Of a stretch of DNA of 33,149 nucleotides, positions 8,551-15,381 are shown piece by piece. Made by a program: the position numbers and the translations under genes. Source of the stretch: an uncultured Bacteroidales bacterium (lineage in GTDB: Bacteria > Bacteroidota > Bacteroidia > Bacteroidales > Bacteroidaceae); the NCBI GenBank assembly GCA_902791675.1, contig CADAWW010000014.1, positions 1-33,149 on the forward strand. The letters run 5' to 3'. The notes below the pieces were generated by a model. That model worked only from the letters and a program-made list of their open reading frames with translations. It made no database searches and had not been told where the DNA came from. The number at the start of each line of letters is the position of its first letter. Position 1 is the first letter of the stretch.

Positions 8551-8700
8551 TAGGAGTTAGAGGAGTTAAAGGAGTTATCGCTTCGCTCGTCCATTCGGAC
8601 AGGAGTTAAAGACGATAGTTATACACGTGTAATGGTGACGTCTTAGCGGCTTTAGCCGCGATAACTCCTTTAACTACTAAGGGCCAAAGGCCCGATAATA
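8551..8700. repeat. Nested-palindrome intergenic repeat element (REP/MITE-like)
   Basis: In the 500-bp gap between divergent genes. Perfect 17-bp inverted arms lie at 8565-8581 (gttaaaggagttatcgc) and 8658-8674. Between or beside them are small hairpins: GTCC-ATTC-GGAC (8589-8600), the 10-bp palindrome TACACGTGTA (8622-8631), GCGGC-TTTA-GCCGC (8646-8659) and GGGCC-AAA-GGCCC (8681-8693). The word aggagtta recurs as a direct repeat. It has no coding capacity. The rest of the gap (8421-8550) is AT-rich with nothing else recognisable. Confidence 0.75.
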
Positions 8701-8732
8701 TAACTTTCGATATTTAAATAATCTTAAATAGC

Positions 8733-8763
8733 TTTGATGGTGTTATGATTTTATCTAACTTTG
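8733..8763 (+). promoter_or_regulatory. Promoter of the DUF1080 lipoprotein gene
   Basis: TTTG (8733-8736), 19 nt, then TAACTTTG (8756-8763): a full match to the Bacteroidota consensus, about 47 nt upstream of the ATG at 8810. Confidence 0.8.
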
Positions 8764-8809
8764 TAGGCAAATCGGTATATTTTTATTAAGTTTAAAAATT
8801 TATTCATTT

Positions 8810-9682
8810 ATGAAAAAAACGTTGTTATTTGCAGCAACGATGGCCCTGATGGCTTCTTGCTGCCAGAACAAGTGCAAGTGCGACTGCGGTTGCGATGCTT
8901 GCAAAAACTGTGAGAACAAGACTGAGGCTGCCGCCAGCGAAGAGGCTGTAGCTGAGATTGTAGAGAATGCGCAGTACGACCTTGCACAGTTGAAGCAAGA
9001 CGAGGAAGGGTACTACATTCTGTTTGATGGTTCTAGCCTGGATGGTTGGCGCGGTTATGGTCAGGATGCTGTTCCTACAAGTTGGGAGAATGATGGAGAA
9101 TGCATTCATCTTAAGGGTTCTGGTACTGGTGAAGCTCAGGCTGAAGGTGGTGGCGACTTGATGTTTGCTCACAAGTTCACCAACTTTACCTTGGAGTTGG
9201 AGTACAAGATTAGCAAGGGGGGTAACTCTGGTATCTTCTATCTGGCCCAGGAGGCTAAGGATGCTAACGGCGAGATGCTACCTATTTGGCAGAGCTGCTC
9301 TGAGTATCAGGTATTGGACAATGCCAACCACGTAGATGCTCAGCTGGGCGTTGACGGTAACCGTCAGGCTGCTTCTCTGTATGATATGGTTCCCGCCAAT
9401 CCTCAGAATGCTAAGCCTTTCGGTGAGTGGAACAAGGCCAAGATTGTTGTCTTCAAGGGTACTGTTATCCACTATCAAAATGACGAGAAGGTGCTGGAAT
9501 ATCACCTTTGGACTCCGAAGTGGAAGGAAATGCTTGACAACAGCAAGTTCTGCAAGGGCGGTGAGTTCCCCTATGCTTACGGTCTGATGATTGAAGAAGG
9601 TAAGGAAGGCGGTTACTTCGCTCTTCAGGATCATGGCGATGATGTTTGGTACAAGAATGTACGTATCAAGGTGATGGATTAA
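8810..9682 (+). CDS. DUF1080 (3-keto-disaccharide hydrolase-type) lipoprotein with cysteine-rich N-terminus
   Basis: A 290-residue predicted lipoprotein. The signal peptide MKKTLLFAATMALMAS is followed by the lipid-modified Cys17. Residues 17-34 contain eight cysteines (CCQNKCKCDCGCDACKNC), then an Ala/Glu-rich linker, then the DUF1080 domain from about residue 65 (YYILFDGSSLDGWRGYG ... GDLMFAHKFTNFTLELEYKIS ... GNSGIFYLAQ ... VWYKNVRIK at the end). DUF1080 has a concanavalin-like jelly-roll fold, and some members hydrolyse 3-keto-glycosides; catalytic function here is not proven. The cysteine cluster is not part of that family and may bind metal or form disulfides. The gene is monocistronic, with its own promoter and a terminator. 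Confidence 0.85.
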   Translation: MKKTLLFAATMALMASCCQNKCKCDCGCDACKNCENKTEAAASEEAVAEIVENAQYDLAQLKQDEEGYYILFDGSSLDGWRGYGQDAVPTSWENDGECIHLKGSGTGEAQAEGGGDLMFAHKFTNFTLELEYKISKGGNSGIFYLAQEAKDANGEMLPIWQSCSEYQVLDNANHVDAQLGVDGNRQAASLYDMVPANPQNAKPFGEWNKAKIVVFKGTVIHYQNDEKVLEYHLWTPKWKEMLDNSKFCKGGEFPYAYGLMIEEGKEGGYFALQDHGDDVWYKNVRIKVMD

Positions 9683-9751
9683 GAGATTTATGGCTCTAGG
9701 CTTTAGACTTTAGCTATTGGAGAAAAACTAAGGTCTAACGTCTAAGATCTG

Positions 9752-9787
9752 ACAATAAAGCCTGCCCAACCGGGCAGGCTTTATTGT
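9752..9787. terminator. Strong bidirectional rho-independent terminator
   Basis: Sixteen-base perfect arms, acaataaagcctgccc (9752-9767) and gggcaggctttattgt (9772-9787), with a 4-nt loop. The A/T-rich flanks give a U-tract in either direction. It sits between the convergent DUF1080 and tyrA genes and overlaps the tyrA stop codon by one base. Confidence 0.93.
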
Positions 9788-10560
9788 TACTGTATGTTCT
9801 TGCGGATTTTCACCAGATATTTGTTGAGCGCTTCCTCGTCGCGGTCGTCGATAATCTGAATGAGTTCTTTTAGTTCGGCACGGATTCCTTCTACGTGTGA
9901 TTTAGTCTTCGGATTAAAAAGGATTTCACGCAGCAACGTATCATCTTCAGACAGCACACCTCGGGCAATCTTCAGGTGACGTTTGAAAGTGGTGCCTGGC
10001 GAATCCTGATGCTTCATTACGGCACTGAAGACAAATGTACTGACGAAAGGAACGGACAGAGAGTAGGCCATAGCCTCGTCGTGCTCATCGAAACTGTACT
10101 CGTGAACATTCAGGCCTAGACGACGGTATAGGTCGAGGAAAAAGATACGGCCCATGTAGTCGCCTTCGTTGATGACAATAGCATTCTCGGAAGACAAAGC
10201 CCCCAAGTTGGCAAACGTCGGACCAAACATTGGGTGGGTGCTTACGTAGCGGAAGCCGGTACTGTCATAATATTTTTTTAGTCCAGTCTTAACACTACTG
10301 ATATCGCTGATGATACAGTCTTTTGGAAGATGTGGAAGTACCTGTTGGAAAACCTCGATGGTATATTTCAGCGTAACAGCATTGATGACAAGCTCGGGCC
10401 TGAATTCCTCTATTTCCTGCATGTTTGTAAAGCGTTGCGTGTTATATAGAAAACGCATTCGCTTAGCATCTATCTCGTAAACGGCGCATTCGTGGTCAAA
10501 ACTCAGTACGTCCGTAAAGAAAGACCCCATCTTACCTGCGCCCAAAATCAATATTCTCAT
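9787..10560 (-). CDS. tyrA: Prephenate dehydrogenase
   Basis: Converts prephenate to 4-hydroxyphenylpyruvate with NAD(P), the tyrosine branch. The start at 10560 gives MRILILGAGKMGSFF, a Rossmann GxGxxG right at the N-terminus; the longer open frame to 10647 would lie inside the upstream coding region and is unlikely. Further motifs are NAVTLKYT, SDISSVKTG and the catalytic-region STHPMFGPTFANL. The C-terminal helical region ends in a charged tail. About 258 residues, a single-domain enzyme without fused chorismate mutase (that activity is in the preceding gene). It begins 1 nt after that gene's stop codon, so translation is probably coupled. Last gene of the aromatic operon, ended by the terminator at 9752-9787. 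Confidence 0.92.
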   Translation of the reverse strand: MRILILGAGKMGSFFTDVLSFDHECAVYEIDAKRMRFLYNTQRFTNMQEIEEFRPELVINAVTLKYTIEVFQQVLPHLPKDCIISDISSVKTGLKKYYDSTGFRYVSTHPMFGPTFANLGALSSENAIVINEGDYMGRIFFLDLYRRLGLNVHEYSFDEHDEAMAYSLSVPFVSTFVFSAVMKHQDSPGTTFKRHLKIARGVLSEDDTLLREILFNPKTKSHVEGIRAELKELIQIIDDRDEEALNKYLVKIRKNIQ

Positions 10561-10561
10561 T

Positions 10562-11629
10562 TTACTGTCTATTAATAATCTCCATTTGCTGACGAACACT
10601 TTCTTCATGAATGTGCTCGAAGATATTCTTGATGCATACAGTATCAATGCCTAGAAGAGAGCCTTGAGCACCGCGTTTGTCCAAGATTTCGCTATACCGA
10701 CGTGTCTGAACGATGGTCATGCCGTTTTCCTTTTTGTATTTACCTATGTTGCGGCAAATCCTCATACGTTTGGCCAATAAATCTATCAGGTCATTGTCAA
10801 TCTCGTCGATCTCCTTACGAAGGTCCTTCAGCGTGTCGGGGTGCTCACTGGTATCACGGAAGATGAGGCGTGATACAATAAAGTCGAGCACTTCGGGAGT
10901 TACTTGCTGCGAAGCATCGCTCCATGCCTTATCGGGATCGCAGTGACTCTCAACCAGAAGTCCGTCAAATCCCAGGTCCATAGCCTGCTGGCAGAGCGGT
11001 GCTATGAGATCACGGCGGCCGCTTATGTGGCTTGGGTCACAAACTACAGGCAGTTCAGGCATACGGCGTTTCAACTCGATAGGAATTTGCCACATGGGTT
11101 CATTGCGGTATAGCTTCTTCTCATAGCTACTGAAACCGCGATGCACAGCTCCTAACTTTTGGATACCGGCACCGTTTATGCGCTGCAATGCTCCAATCCA
11201 AAGCTCCAAATCGGGATTGACAGGATTCTTTACCAGTACAGTGGCATCGGTTCCCTTGAGCGCATCGGCTAATGCCTGTACTGCAAAAGGATTGGCTGTG
11301 GTGCGTGCACCAACCCAAAGGATATCTACACCATACTTCAGTGCCAGCTCTACATGTTCGGGTGTTGCCACTTCGGTAGCTACTAACATACCTGTTTCCT
11401 TCTTGACATTTGCCAACCAGGGGAGGGCAGGTTCGCCATGTCCCTCAAAGCCTCCTGGCTTGGTGCGTGGTTTCCAAACACCTGCACGGAAAAGATGGCA
11501 TCCTTTGCCAGCCAGCTGTTTTGCGGTGGTCATTACTTGTTCTTCTGTCTCTGCACTGCAAGGACCGGCGATAATAAAAGCACGTTCCTGATCGCTTGGC
11601 AAGTTTAATGGTTGTAATTGTAGTTCCAT
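10562..11629 (-). CDS. Bifunctional DAHP synthase (AroA-I beta) / chorismate mutase
   Basis: Catalyses the first step of the shikimate pathway (PEP + erythrose-4-phosphate to DAHP) and the chorismate-to-prephenate step. Residues about 1-255 are the TIM-barrel synthase: AGPCSAE (21-27), KPRTKPGGFEGHG (53-65), VKNPVNPDLELWIGA, HRGFSSYEKKLYRN, CDPSHISGRRD and VESHCDPD. Residues about 262-355 are an AroQ-type all-helical chorismate mutase (LKDLRKEIDEIDNDLIDLLAKRM..IGKYKKENG, then RY..IL). In related fusions the mutase domain also mediates feedback on the synthase by prephenate. The 33-nt gap to the aminotransferase gene and the 1-nt gap to tyrA place it in one operon. Confidence 0.93.
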   Translation of the reverse strand: MELQLQPLNLPSDQERAFIIAGPCSAETEEQVMTTAKQLAGKGCHLFRAGVWKPRTKPGGFEGHGEPALPWLANVKKETGMLVATEVATPEHVELALKYGVDILWVGARTTANPFAVQALADALKGTDATVLVKNPVNPDLELWIGALQRINGAGIQKLGAVHRGFSSYEKKLYRNEPMWQIPIELKRRMPELPVVCDPSHISGRRDLIAPLCQQAMDLGFDGLLVESHCDPDKAWSDASQQVTPEVLDFIVSRLIFRDTSEHPDTLKDLRKEIDEIDNDLIDLLAKRMRICRNIGKYKKENGMTIVQTRRYSEILDKRGAQGSLLGIDTVCIKNIFEHIHEESVRQQMEIINRQ

Positions 11630-11662
11630 ATTTTGTTTTGTTTATTGTTTACGTTTATTTAT

Positions 11663-12868
11663 TTAGCAGCCTTCAATTTTCAATGATTTAACTCTCTCCA
11701 GTGCTTCCTGCAGTTTCTCTTCCTTGGCACACAGGCTAATGCGGATGTAACGTTTGCCGTTGGAGCCGAAGATAAAGCCAGGTGTGATGAATACGTGTGC
11801 CTCATGCAGAATACGTTCTGTGAGTTCCTCTACATCAGCATAGCTGTCAGGTATGCGCCCCCACAAGAACATGCCCACTTGCATCGGATCGAAGGTGCAA
11901 CCCAGCGTCTTCATAATCTCTTCTGCGATAGCACGACGCTTACCATAAACTTCACGATTATAGTTGGCATGCCATTCGTCGGGATTGTGCAAAGCCTTAG
12001 CTGCTGCCAGTTGAAGGGGTCGGAACATGCCGCTGTCTACATTACTCTTCACTTTCAGAATCCATTGTATGAACTGGGCGTTGGTAGAGATCCAACCCAC
12101 ACGCCAACCTGGCATGTTCTGGCTTTTGCTCATAGAGTTGAATTCTATGCAGCAATCCTTGGCACCAGGCACTTGAAGCAAGCTGACGGGGTGCTCGTTT
12201 AGGATAAGGCTGTAGGGGTTATCGTTTACCACTACAATGTTGTGTCGACGTGCAAAATTAACCAGTTTCTCGAACAACTCCATTGTAGCACTGGCACCGG
12301 TGGGCATGTTGGGATAGTTGGTCCACATTAACTGGAATTTACCATTTGACAATTTACCATTTACGATTTCCTCCAGTTGGTCGAAGTCGGGCTGCCATTT
12401 GTTGTCCTCCAGCAGATCGTAATTCACGATTTCTGCTCCTAGTAACTTGCTTAACGATGTATAGGTGGGATAGCCGGGATTGGGAACCAGCACTTTGTCA
12501 CCTGGGTTTACAAAAGCCAAGGTTACGTGCAAAATACCTTCCTTACTTCCAATGAGAGGCTGAATTTCTGTATTGGGGTTCAAGTCAACGCCATACCAAC
12601 GCTGGTAAAAGTCTGCCATGCCCTGTCGCATTTCAGGGATTCCTATGTAGGGTTGATAACCGTGTGCTGTTGGATTCTGAGCTTCGCAGCATAGTGTATC
12701 GATGGTTTGCTGTGAAGGTGGCATGTCGGGACTTCCGATGCCAAGTGAAATAACATCCAGTCCCTGAGCGTTCATCTGAGCCACTTCTTTCAACTTTCGA
12801 CTGAAATAGTATTCCTGTACACTAGCCAGTCTGTCTGCTGGCTGTATGTTAAATTGTTTCTCTTCCAT
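11663..12868 (-). CDS. PLP-dependent class I/II aminotransferase (probable aromatic aminotransferase)
   Basis: A 401-residue fold-type I aminotransferase. The PLP-binding lysine is Lys248 in FNSMSKSQNMPGWRVGW; other landmarks are ISLGIGSPDMPPS, NPGYPTY (130-136), TNYPNMPTG (183-191), VVVNDNPYS and a C-terminal RISLCAKEE. It resembles the LL-diaminopimelate/aspartate aminotransferase branch, but its place between prephenate dehydratase and DAHP synthase-chorismate mutase argues for transamination of phenylpyruvate and hydroxyphenylpyruvate. The start overlaps pheA by 20 nt. Residues IVNGKLSNGKF come from a near-duplicate of about 15 nt (12336-12365) and form an extra loop relative to what I expect in the family. 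Specificity is inferred from context. Confidence 0.87.
   Translation of the reverse strand: MEEKQFNIQPADRLASVQEYYFSRKLKEVAQMNAQGLDVISLGIGSPDMPPSQQTIDTLCCEAQNPTAHGYQPYIGIPEMRQGMADFYQRWYGVDLNPNTEIQPLIGSKEGILHVTLAFVNPGDKVLVPNPGYPTYTSLSKLLGAEIVNYDLLEDNKWQPDFDQLEEIVNGKLSNGKFQLMWTNYPNMPTGASATMELFEKLVNFARRHNIVVVNDNPYSLILNEHPVSLLQVPGAKDCCIEFNSMSKSQNMPGWRVGWISTNAQFIQWILKVKSNVDSGMFRPLQLAAAKALHNPDEWHANYNREVYGKRRAIAEEIMKTLGCTFDPMQVGMFLWGRIPDSYADVEELTERILHEAHVFITPGFIFGSNGKRYIRISLCAKEEKLQEALERVKSLKIEGC
12336..12365. repeat. 15-nt near-tandem repeat inside the aminotransferase gene
   Basis: aatttaccatttgac is followed directly by aatttaccatttacg. The words resemble the short AT-rich repeats common between Bacteroidales genes. 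Here the repeat is in frame and encodes NGKLSNGKF. Confidence 0.6.
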
Positions 12869-13688
12869 TTCTGTACTCTCCTAACAGTTTTAGCTCCTTG
12901 GTAAGTGGCGTGATAGCATTGACGGCCTGCTTATAACGAGTATAATCGTTGTATGAAAGGTCTATGTAGAACATATATTGCCACTCTTTCCCAATGATGG
13001 GGAGCGATTGAATTTTGGTGAGGTTAAGTTTGTAGAACGACAATACACTAAGGATGGCCGACAAGCTACCTTCCTCGTGAGGTAGGGTAAAGACCAAGCT
13101 TGCTTTGTTCAATTCTTCAAATTTGCGCAGCGTATGTGCCTTCTCGGGATTGCTGACAACAAGAAAACGGGTAAAGTTATGCTTGTTGGTCTCGATACCT
13201 TCCTGTAATACTTTCATGCCGTAAATCTGTGCCGCATCCTTGTGGCAGATGGCAGCATGGCCGTGTAGCTGTTTCCTGCTGATATTAGCAGCAGCTCCTG
13301 CCGTGTCTGCTACTTCCACAACCTTCATGTCATGTTCAGAAAGGAAATTCCTGCATTGCATCAGTGCTACGGGGTGTGAGTTGACTTCTGTAATGTCCTT
13401 CCACTCATCTTCGGGTAGGCACATAATGCTGTGGCTGATGCGCAACTTGTGTTCGCCAACAATGGTCATGCCGCTGTCGCGTAGCAGCTCGTAGTTATGT
13501 AGCAGGCTTCCGGCTATGGTGTTCTCGATGGCTACCAATCCGATGACGTCTTTTTCCTCCTTCATGTGTTGGAAAACCTGCTCAAAGGTGTCGCAGCAGA
13601 TCAGCTCTAGTTCTTCGTCTTCGAAGTAGCGGTGCGAGGCAATATCGTGGAAACTTCCCTTGATGCCTTGTATTGCAATTCTTCTCAT
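12849..13688 (-). CDS. pheA: Prephenate dehydratase
   Basis: Converts prephenate to phenylpyruvate, the phenylalanine branch. The start at 13688 gives MRRIAIQGIKGSFHDIASHRYF, and an AGGAAG ribosome-binding sequence lies 4 nt upstream; the longer frame from 13715 would begin inside the terminator hairpin. The catalytic domain includes LVAIENTIAGSLLHNYELL, the NFTRFLVV motif (the conserved Thr-Arg-Phe) and the LHGHAAICHKDAAQIYGM region. A C-terminal ACT domain follows (SLVFTLPHEEGSLSAILSVL ... FYIDL). In the ACT domain the Phe-binding GALV and ESRP motifs of classical enzymes appear as GSLS and QSLP, so allosteric inhibition may differ. It lacks a chorismate mutase domain, which is supplied downstream. 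First structural gene of the aromatic operon, under the attenuator just upstream. Confidence 0.93.
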   Translation of the reverse strand: MRRIAIQGIKGSFHDIASHRYFEDEELELICCDTFEQVFQHMKEEKDVIGLVAIENTIAGSLLHNYELLRDSGMTIVGEHKLRISHSIMCLPEDEWKDITEVNSHPVALMQCRNFLSEHDMKVVEVADTAGAAANISRKQLHGHAAICHKDAAQIYGMKVLQEGIETNKHNFTRFLVVSNPEKAHTLRKFEELNKASLVFTLPHEEGSLSAILSVLSFYKLNLTKIQSLPIIGKEWQYMFYIDLSYNDYTRYKQAVNAITPLTKELKLLGEYRNGRETI

Positions 13689-13697
13689 ATTCTTCCT

Positions 13698-13727
13698 AAA
13701 AAAAATCCCGCTCATTGTGGAGCGGGA
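13698..13727 (-). terminator. Attenuator terminator directly upstream of pheA
   Basis: Read on the minus strand: stem TCCCGCTC (13727-13720), loop CACAAT, stem GAGCGGGA (13713-13706), then eight T (13705-13698), then AGGAAGAAT and the pheA ATG at 13688. An intrinsic terminator between promoter and first gene must be conditional. A GTAGAGCGAGTC segment overlapping the stop codon of the leader peptide (about 13783-13795) can pair with the CGCTCCAC part of the hairpin (core GAGCG/CGCTC) and would act as antiterminator. Confidence 0.9.
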
Positions 13728-13790
13728 CCTTATTGTTTACTTTCTTTTGTTCTATACCATATTATCATTAAGCACATATAACGACTCGCT

Positions 13791-13856
13791 CTACTTCAGT
13801 TTGCCAAAGTAAAAGTAAAAATAATAGCCGTTAAAAAAGTTACTGTTCTGTGCCAT
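13791..13856 (-). CDS. Phe/Tyr-rich leader peptide of the aromatic amino acid operon
   Basis: A 21-codon open frame (start 13856, TAG at 13793-13791) containing the run FFNGYYFYFYF: nine aromatic codons (five Phe, four Tyr) in eleven. It begins about 20 nt downstream of a consensus promoter and ends 63 nt before a terminator hairpin that abuts pheA. This is the arrangement of pheL/trpL-type attenuation. When charged tRNA-Phe or tRNA-Tyr is scarce, the ribosome stalls in the aromatic run, leaving the stop-codon segment free to pair with the terminator's 5' arm. When both are plentiful, the ribosome runs to the stop codon, covers that segment, and transcription terminates. The operon makes exactly Phe and Tyr. 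It was too short for a standard ORF list. Confidence 0.9.
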   Translation of the reverse strand: MAQNSNFFNGYYFYFYFGKLK

Positions 13857-13875
13857 TTCCTTATCTTTTGCATGG

Positions 13876-13907
13876 CAAAGGTACGACAGTTCTTTCAAAT
13901 TGCCAAA
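13876..13907 (-). promoter_or_regulatory. Promoter of the Phe/Tyr operon
   Basis: Minus strand TTTG (13907-13904), 20 nt, then TACCTTTG (13883-13876): a full consensus match. The expected start of transcription is some 15 nt before the leader peptide ATG at 13856. Confidence 0.82.
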
Positions 13908-13951
13908 CAAACAGCGCATTTTTTTTATATTCTATGTTATATTTATAGCTG

Positions 13952-15268
13952 TTATGCTTGCTTATTCAATGTGAACCCTATACTTTCAATAGCTTGTCGT
14001 ATGTTTTCTTCAAGAAAGTTCCCTGTTACGTATGCCACGCCTTCCTCGAGTGATACGGTGACGGACTTTACTCCTTCAACGGATGCGATGGCTTTTTGGG
14101 CATTGGCAGCGCAGTGGTGGCAAGTCATACCTTTTATTTTATAGTTGACAGTTGAGAGTTGAGAGTTGACGGGTTGGGCTTTGCATTGGGAATTCCCTTC
14201 CTCGCAATCGTGGCAATGACAGTGGTGATGATGCCCGCCGAATAGTTTGCGAGGGCTGAGAGCATTCAAGAGCAAGAGAATCATCACGATGGTGCAAAGA
14301 ATGTTGAACCAACCGGGTTGCATGGCACAGCAGTCCTGCATGTGAGTTACCGGAGCTGTGAACCACTCGGCAGGCAATATGTAGTCAATGCCCAAGGCAA
14401 AGGATATGGCTCCAATTATGATAGTGAAGAGATAGGCAGCCAGTGCCTTGCGACCTAGTACCTTATTTATAATTAAAATGCTGGCTACGTTGCTGGCAGG
14501 ACCAGCCATAAGTAACACTAAGGCTGCGCCAGGAGTTAGACCTTTCATCATCAGTGCCAAAGCTATGGGGATGCTTCCCGTAGCACACAAATACATGGGG
14601 ATGCTGAAAAGCAGAACAAAGAGTATACTATATAAAGTGTTATTCTGGAAGGCAATAAACCATGAGTCAGGAACCGCGGCTGTGATAATACCGGCTATGA
14701 TAAGCCCAATCACCAGCCATTTGCCAATATCCTCCATCATCTCCACGAAGGCATAACGGAAAGCCCCCTCCCAGCTCCCCCTTTGGGGGAGTGCTTTATT
14801 CTTTTCTTCTTGGTGGTGTGGCTCTGAGGCACTCCCCCTAAGGGGGAGAGTGGAGGGGACCTCTGTTTTGTTTGCGAGCGTTCCTCCTAATATGGCGGTC
14901 AGGAAGGCGGCTATAGGACGGACGATGGCAAAGGGCAGTCCCATAAGGCTATAGGTAGCAATGATGCTGTCTATTCCTGTCTGGGGGGTTGCAATCAGAA
15001 ATGAAACGGTGGCTCCCTTGCTGGCTCCTTCTCGTCTTAACCCCATAGCTGTAGGAATTACGCCGCATGAGCAGAGGGGTAAAGGAACACCAAAGAGTGC
15101 TGCAAGGAAAACTGACCGGAGGTTGTTCTTACCTAAATGGTTGGTGTACAGCGTGCTGGGGAGGAACTCGTGCATGAGTCCAGCCAACAGGAAGCCTAGT
15201 AGCAGGTAGGGTGACATCTCGTTTGTCAATACCCAAACTTCTTTTAAAATGTCTAATAGTACGTTCAT
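13952..15268 (-). CDS. Cu/Zn-type efflux permease (SO_0444/DUF318 family) with C-terminal HMA domain
   Basis: A 438-residue inner-membrane permease. The N-terminal half has GVPLPLCSCGVIPTAMGLR (Cys66, Cys68) and FLIATPQTGIDSI, the second half PMYLCATGSIPIALALM and GPASNVASI, matching the two-fold repeated UPF0718/ArsP-like permeases. After the last helix comes a metal-binding stretch GGHHHHCHCHDCEEGNSQC (about 345-362), then a heavy-metal-associated domain (about 375-438) with GMTCHHCAAN (Cys383, Cys386). This supports heavy-metal (Cu/Zn) efflux. Two non-family segments are encoded by repeat-like DNA: residues about 136-167, in the loop between permease halves, and QPVNSQLSTVNYK in front of the HMA domain. 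A TACTTTTG box at 15303-15296 probably serves as promoter. Confidence 0.85.
   Translation of the reverse strand: MNVLLDILKEVWVLTNEMSPYLLLGFLLAGLMHEFLPSTLYTNHLGKNNLRSVFLAALFGVPLPLCSCGVIPTAMGLRREGASKGATVSFLIATPQTGIDSIIATYSLMGLPFAIVRPIAAFLTAILGGTLANKTEVPSTLPLRGSASEPHHQEEKNKALPQRGSWEGAFRYAFVEMMEDIGKWLVIGLIIAGIITAAVPDSWFIAFQNNTLYSILFVLLFSIPMYLCATGSIPIALALMMKGLTPGAALVLLMAGPASNVASILIINKVLGRKALAAYLFTIIIGAISFALGIDYILPAEWFTAPVTHMQDCCAMQPGWFNILCTIVMILLLLNALSPRKLFGGHHHHCHCHDCEEGNSQCKAQPVNSQLSTVNYKIKGMTCHHCAANAQKAIASVEGVKSVTVSLEEGVAYVTGNFLEENIRQAIESIGFTLNKQA
14144..14170. repeat. Heptanucleotide tandem repeat (about 3.9 units) in coding sequence
   Basis: Plus-strand units gttgaca, gttgaga, gttgaga, gttgac. 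It lies between the permease and HMA coding parts. Gain or loss of one 7-nt unit would shift the frame and remove the HMA domain. Confidence 0.85.
14765..14858. repeat. Imperfect inverted repeat element inserted in frame in the efflux permease gene
   Basis: Thirty-base arms at 14765-14794 and 14829-14858 match at 26 of 30 positions when one is reverse-complemented. Each arm is itself palindromic (ctccccctttgggggag; ctccccctaagggggag). The element is translated in frame as the polar loop with PLRGS and ALPQRGS, and it carries no stop codon in that frame. Confidence 0.8.
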
Positions 15269-15295
15269 TACTTATGTCTTTTATCTTTCTGAGTG

Positions 15296-15303
15296 CAAAA
15301 GTA
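15296..15303 (-). promoter_or_regulatory. Putative -7 box for the efflux permease gene
   Basis: TACTTTTG on the minus strand, 28 nt before the ATG at 15268. No well-spaced -33 element is visible. Confidence 0.5.
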
Positions 15304-15333
15304 CGCAGAAACGACTGCAATTGAGTTGCAAAA

Positions 15334-15365
15334 GTTGGGGCGGTGAAAAAAAAACACTAATTTTG
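15334..15365 (+). promoter_or_regulatory. Promoter of the MTA/SAH nucleosidase gene
   Basis: GTTG (15334-15337), 20 nt, TAATTTTG (15358-15365), 17 nt before the ATG at 15382. Confidence 0.7.
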
Positions 15366-15381
15366 CAGAAAAAAAAGAAAA

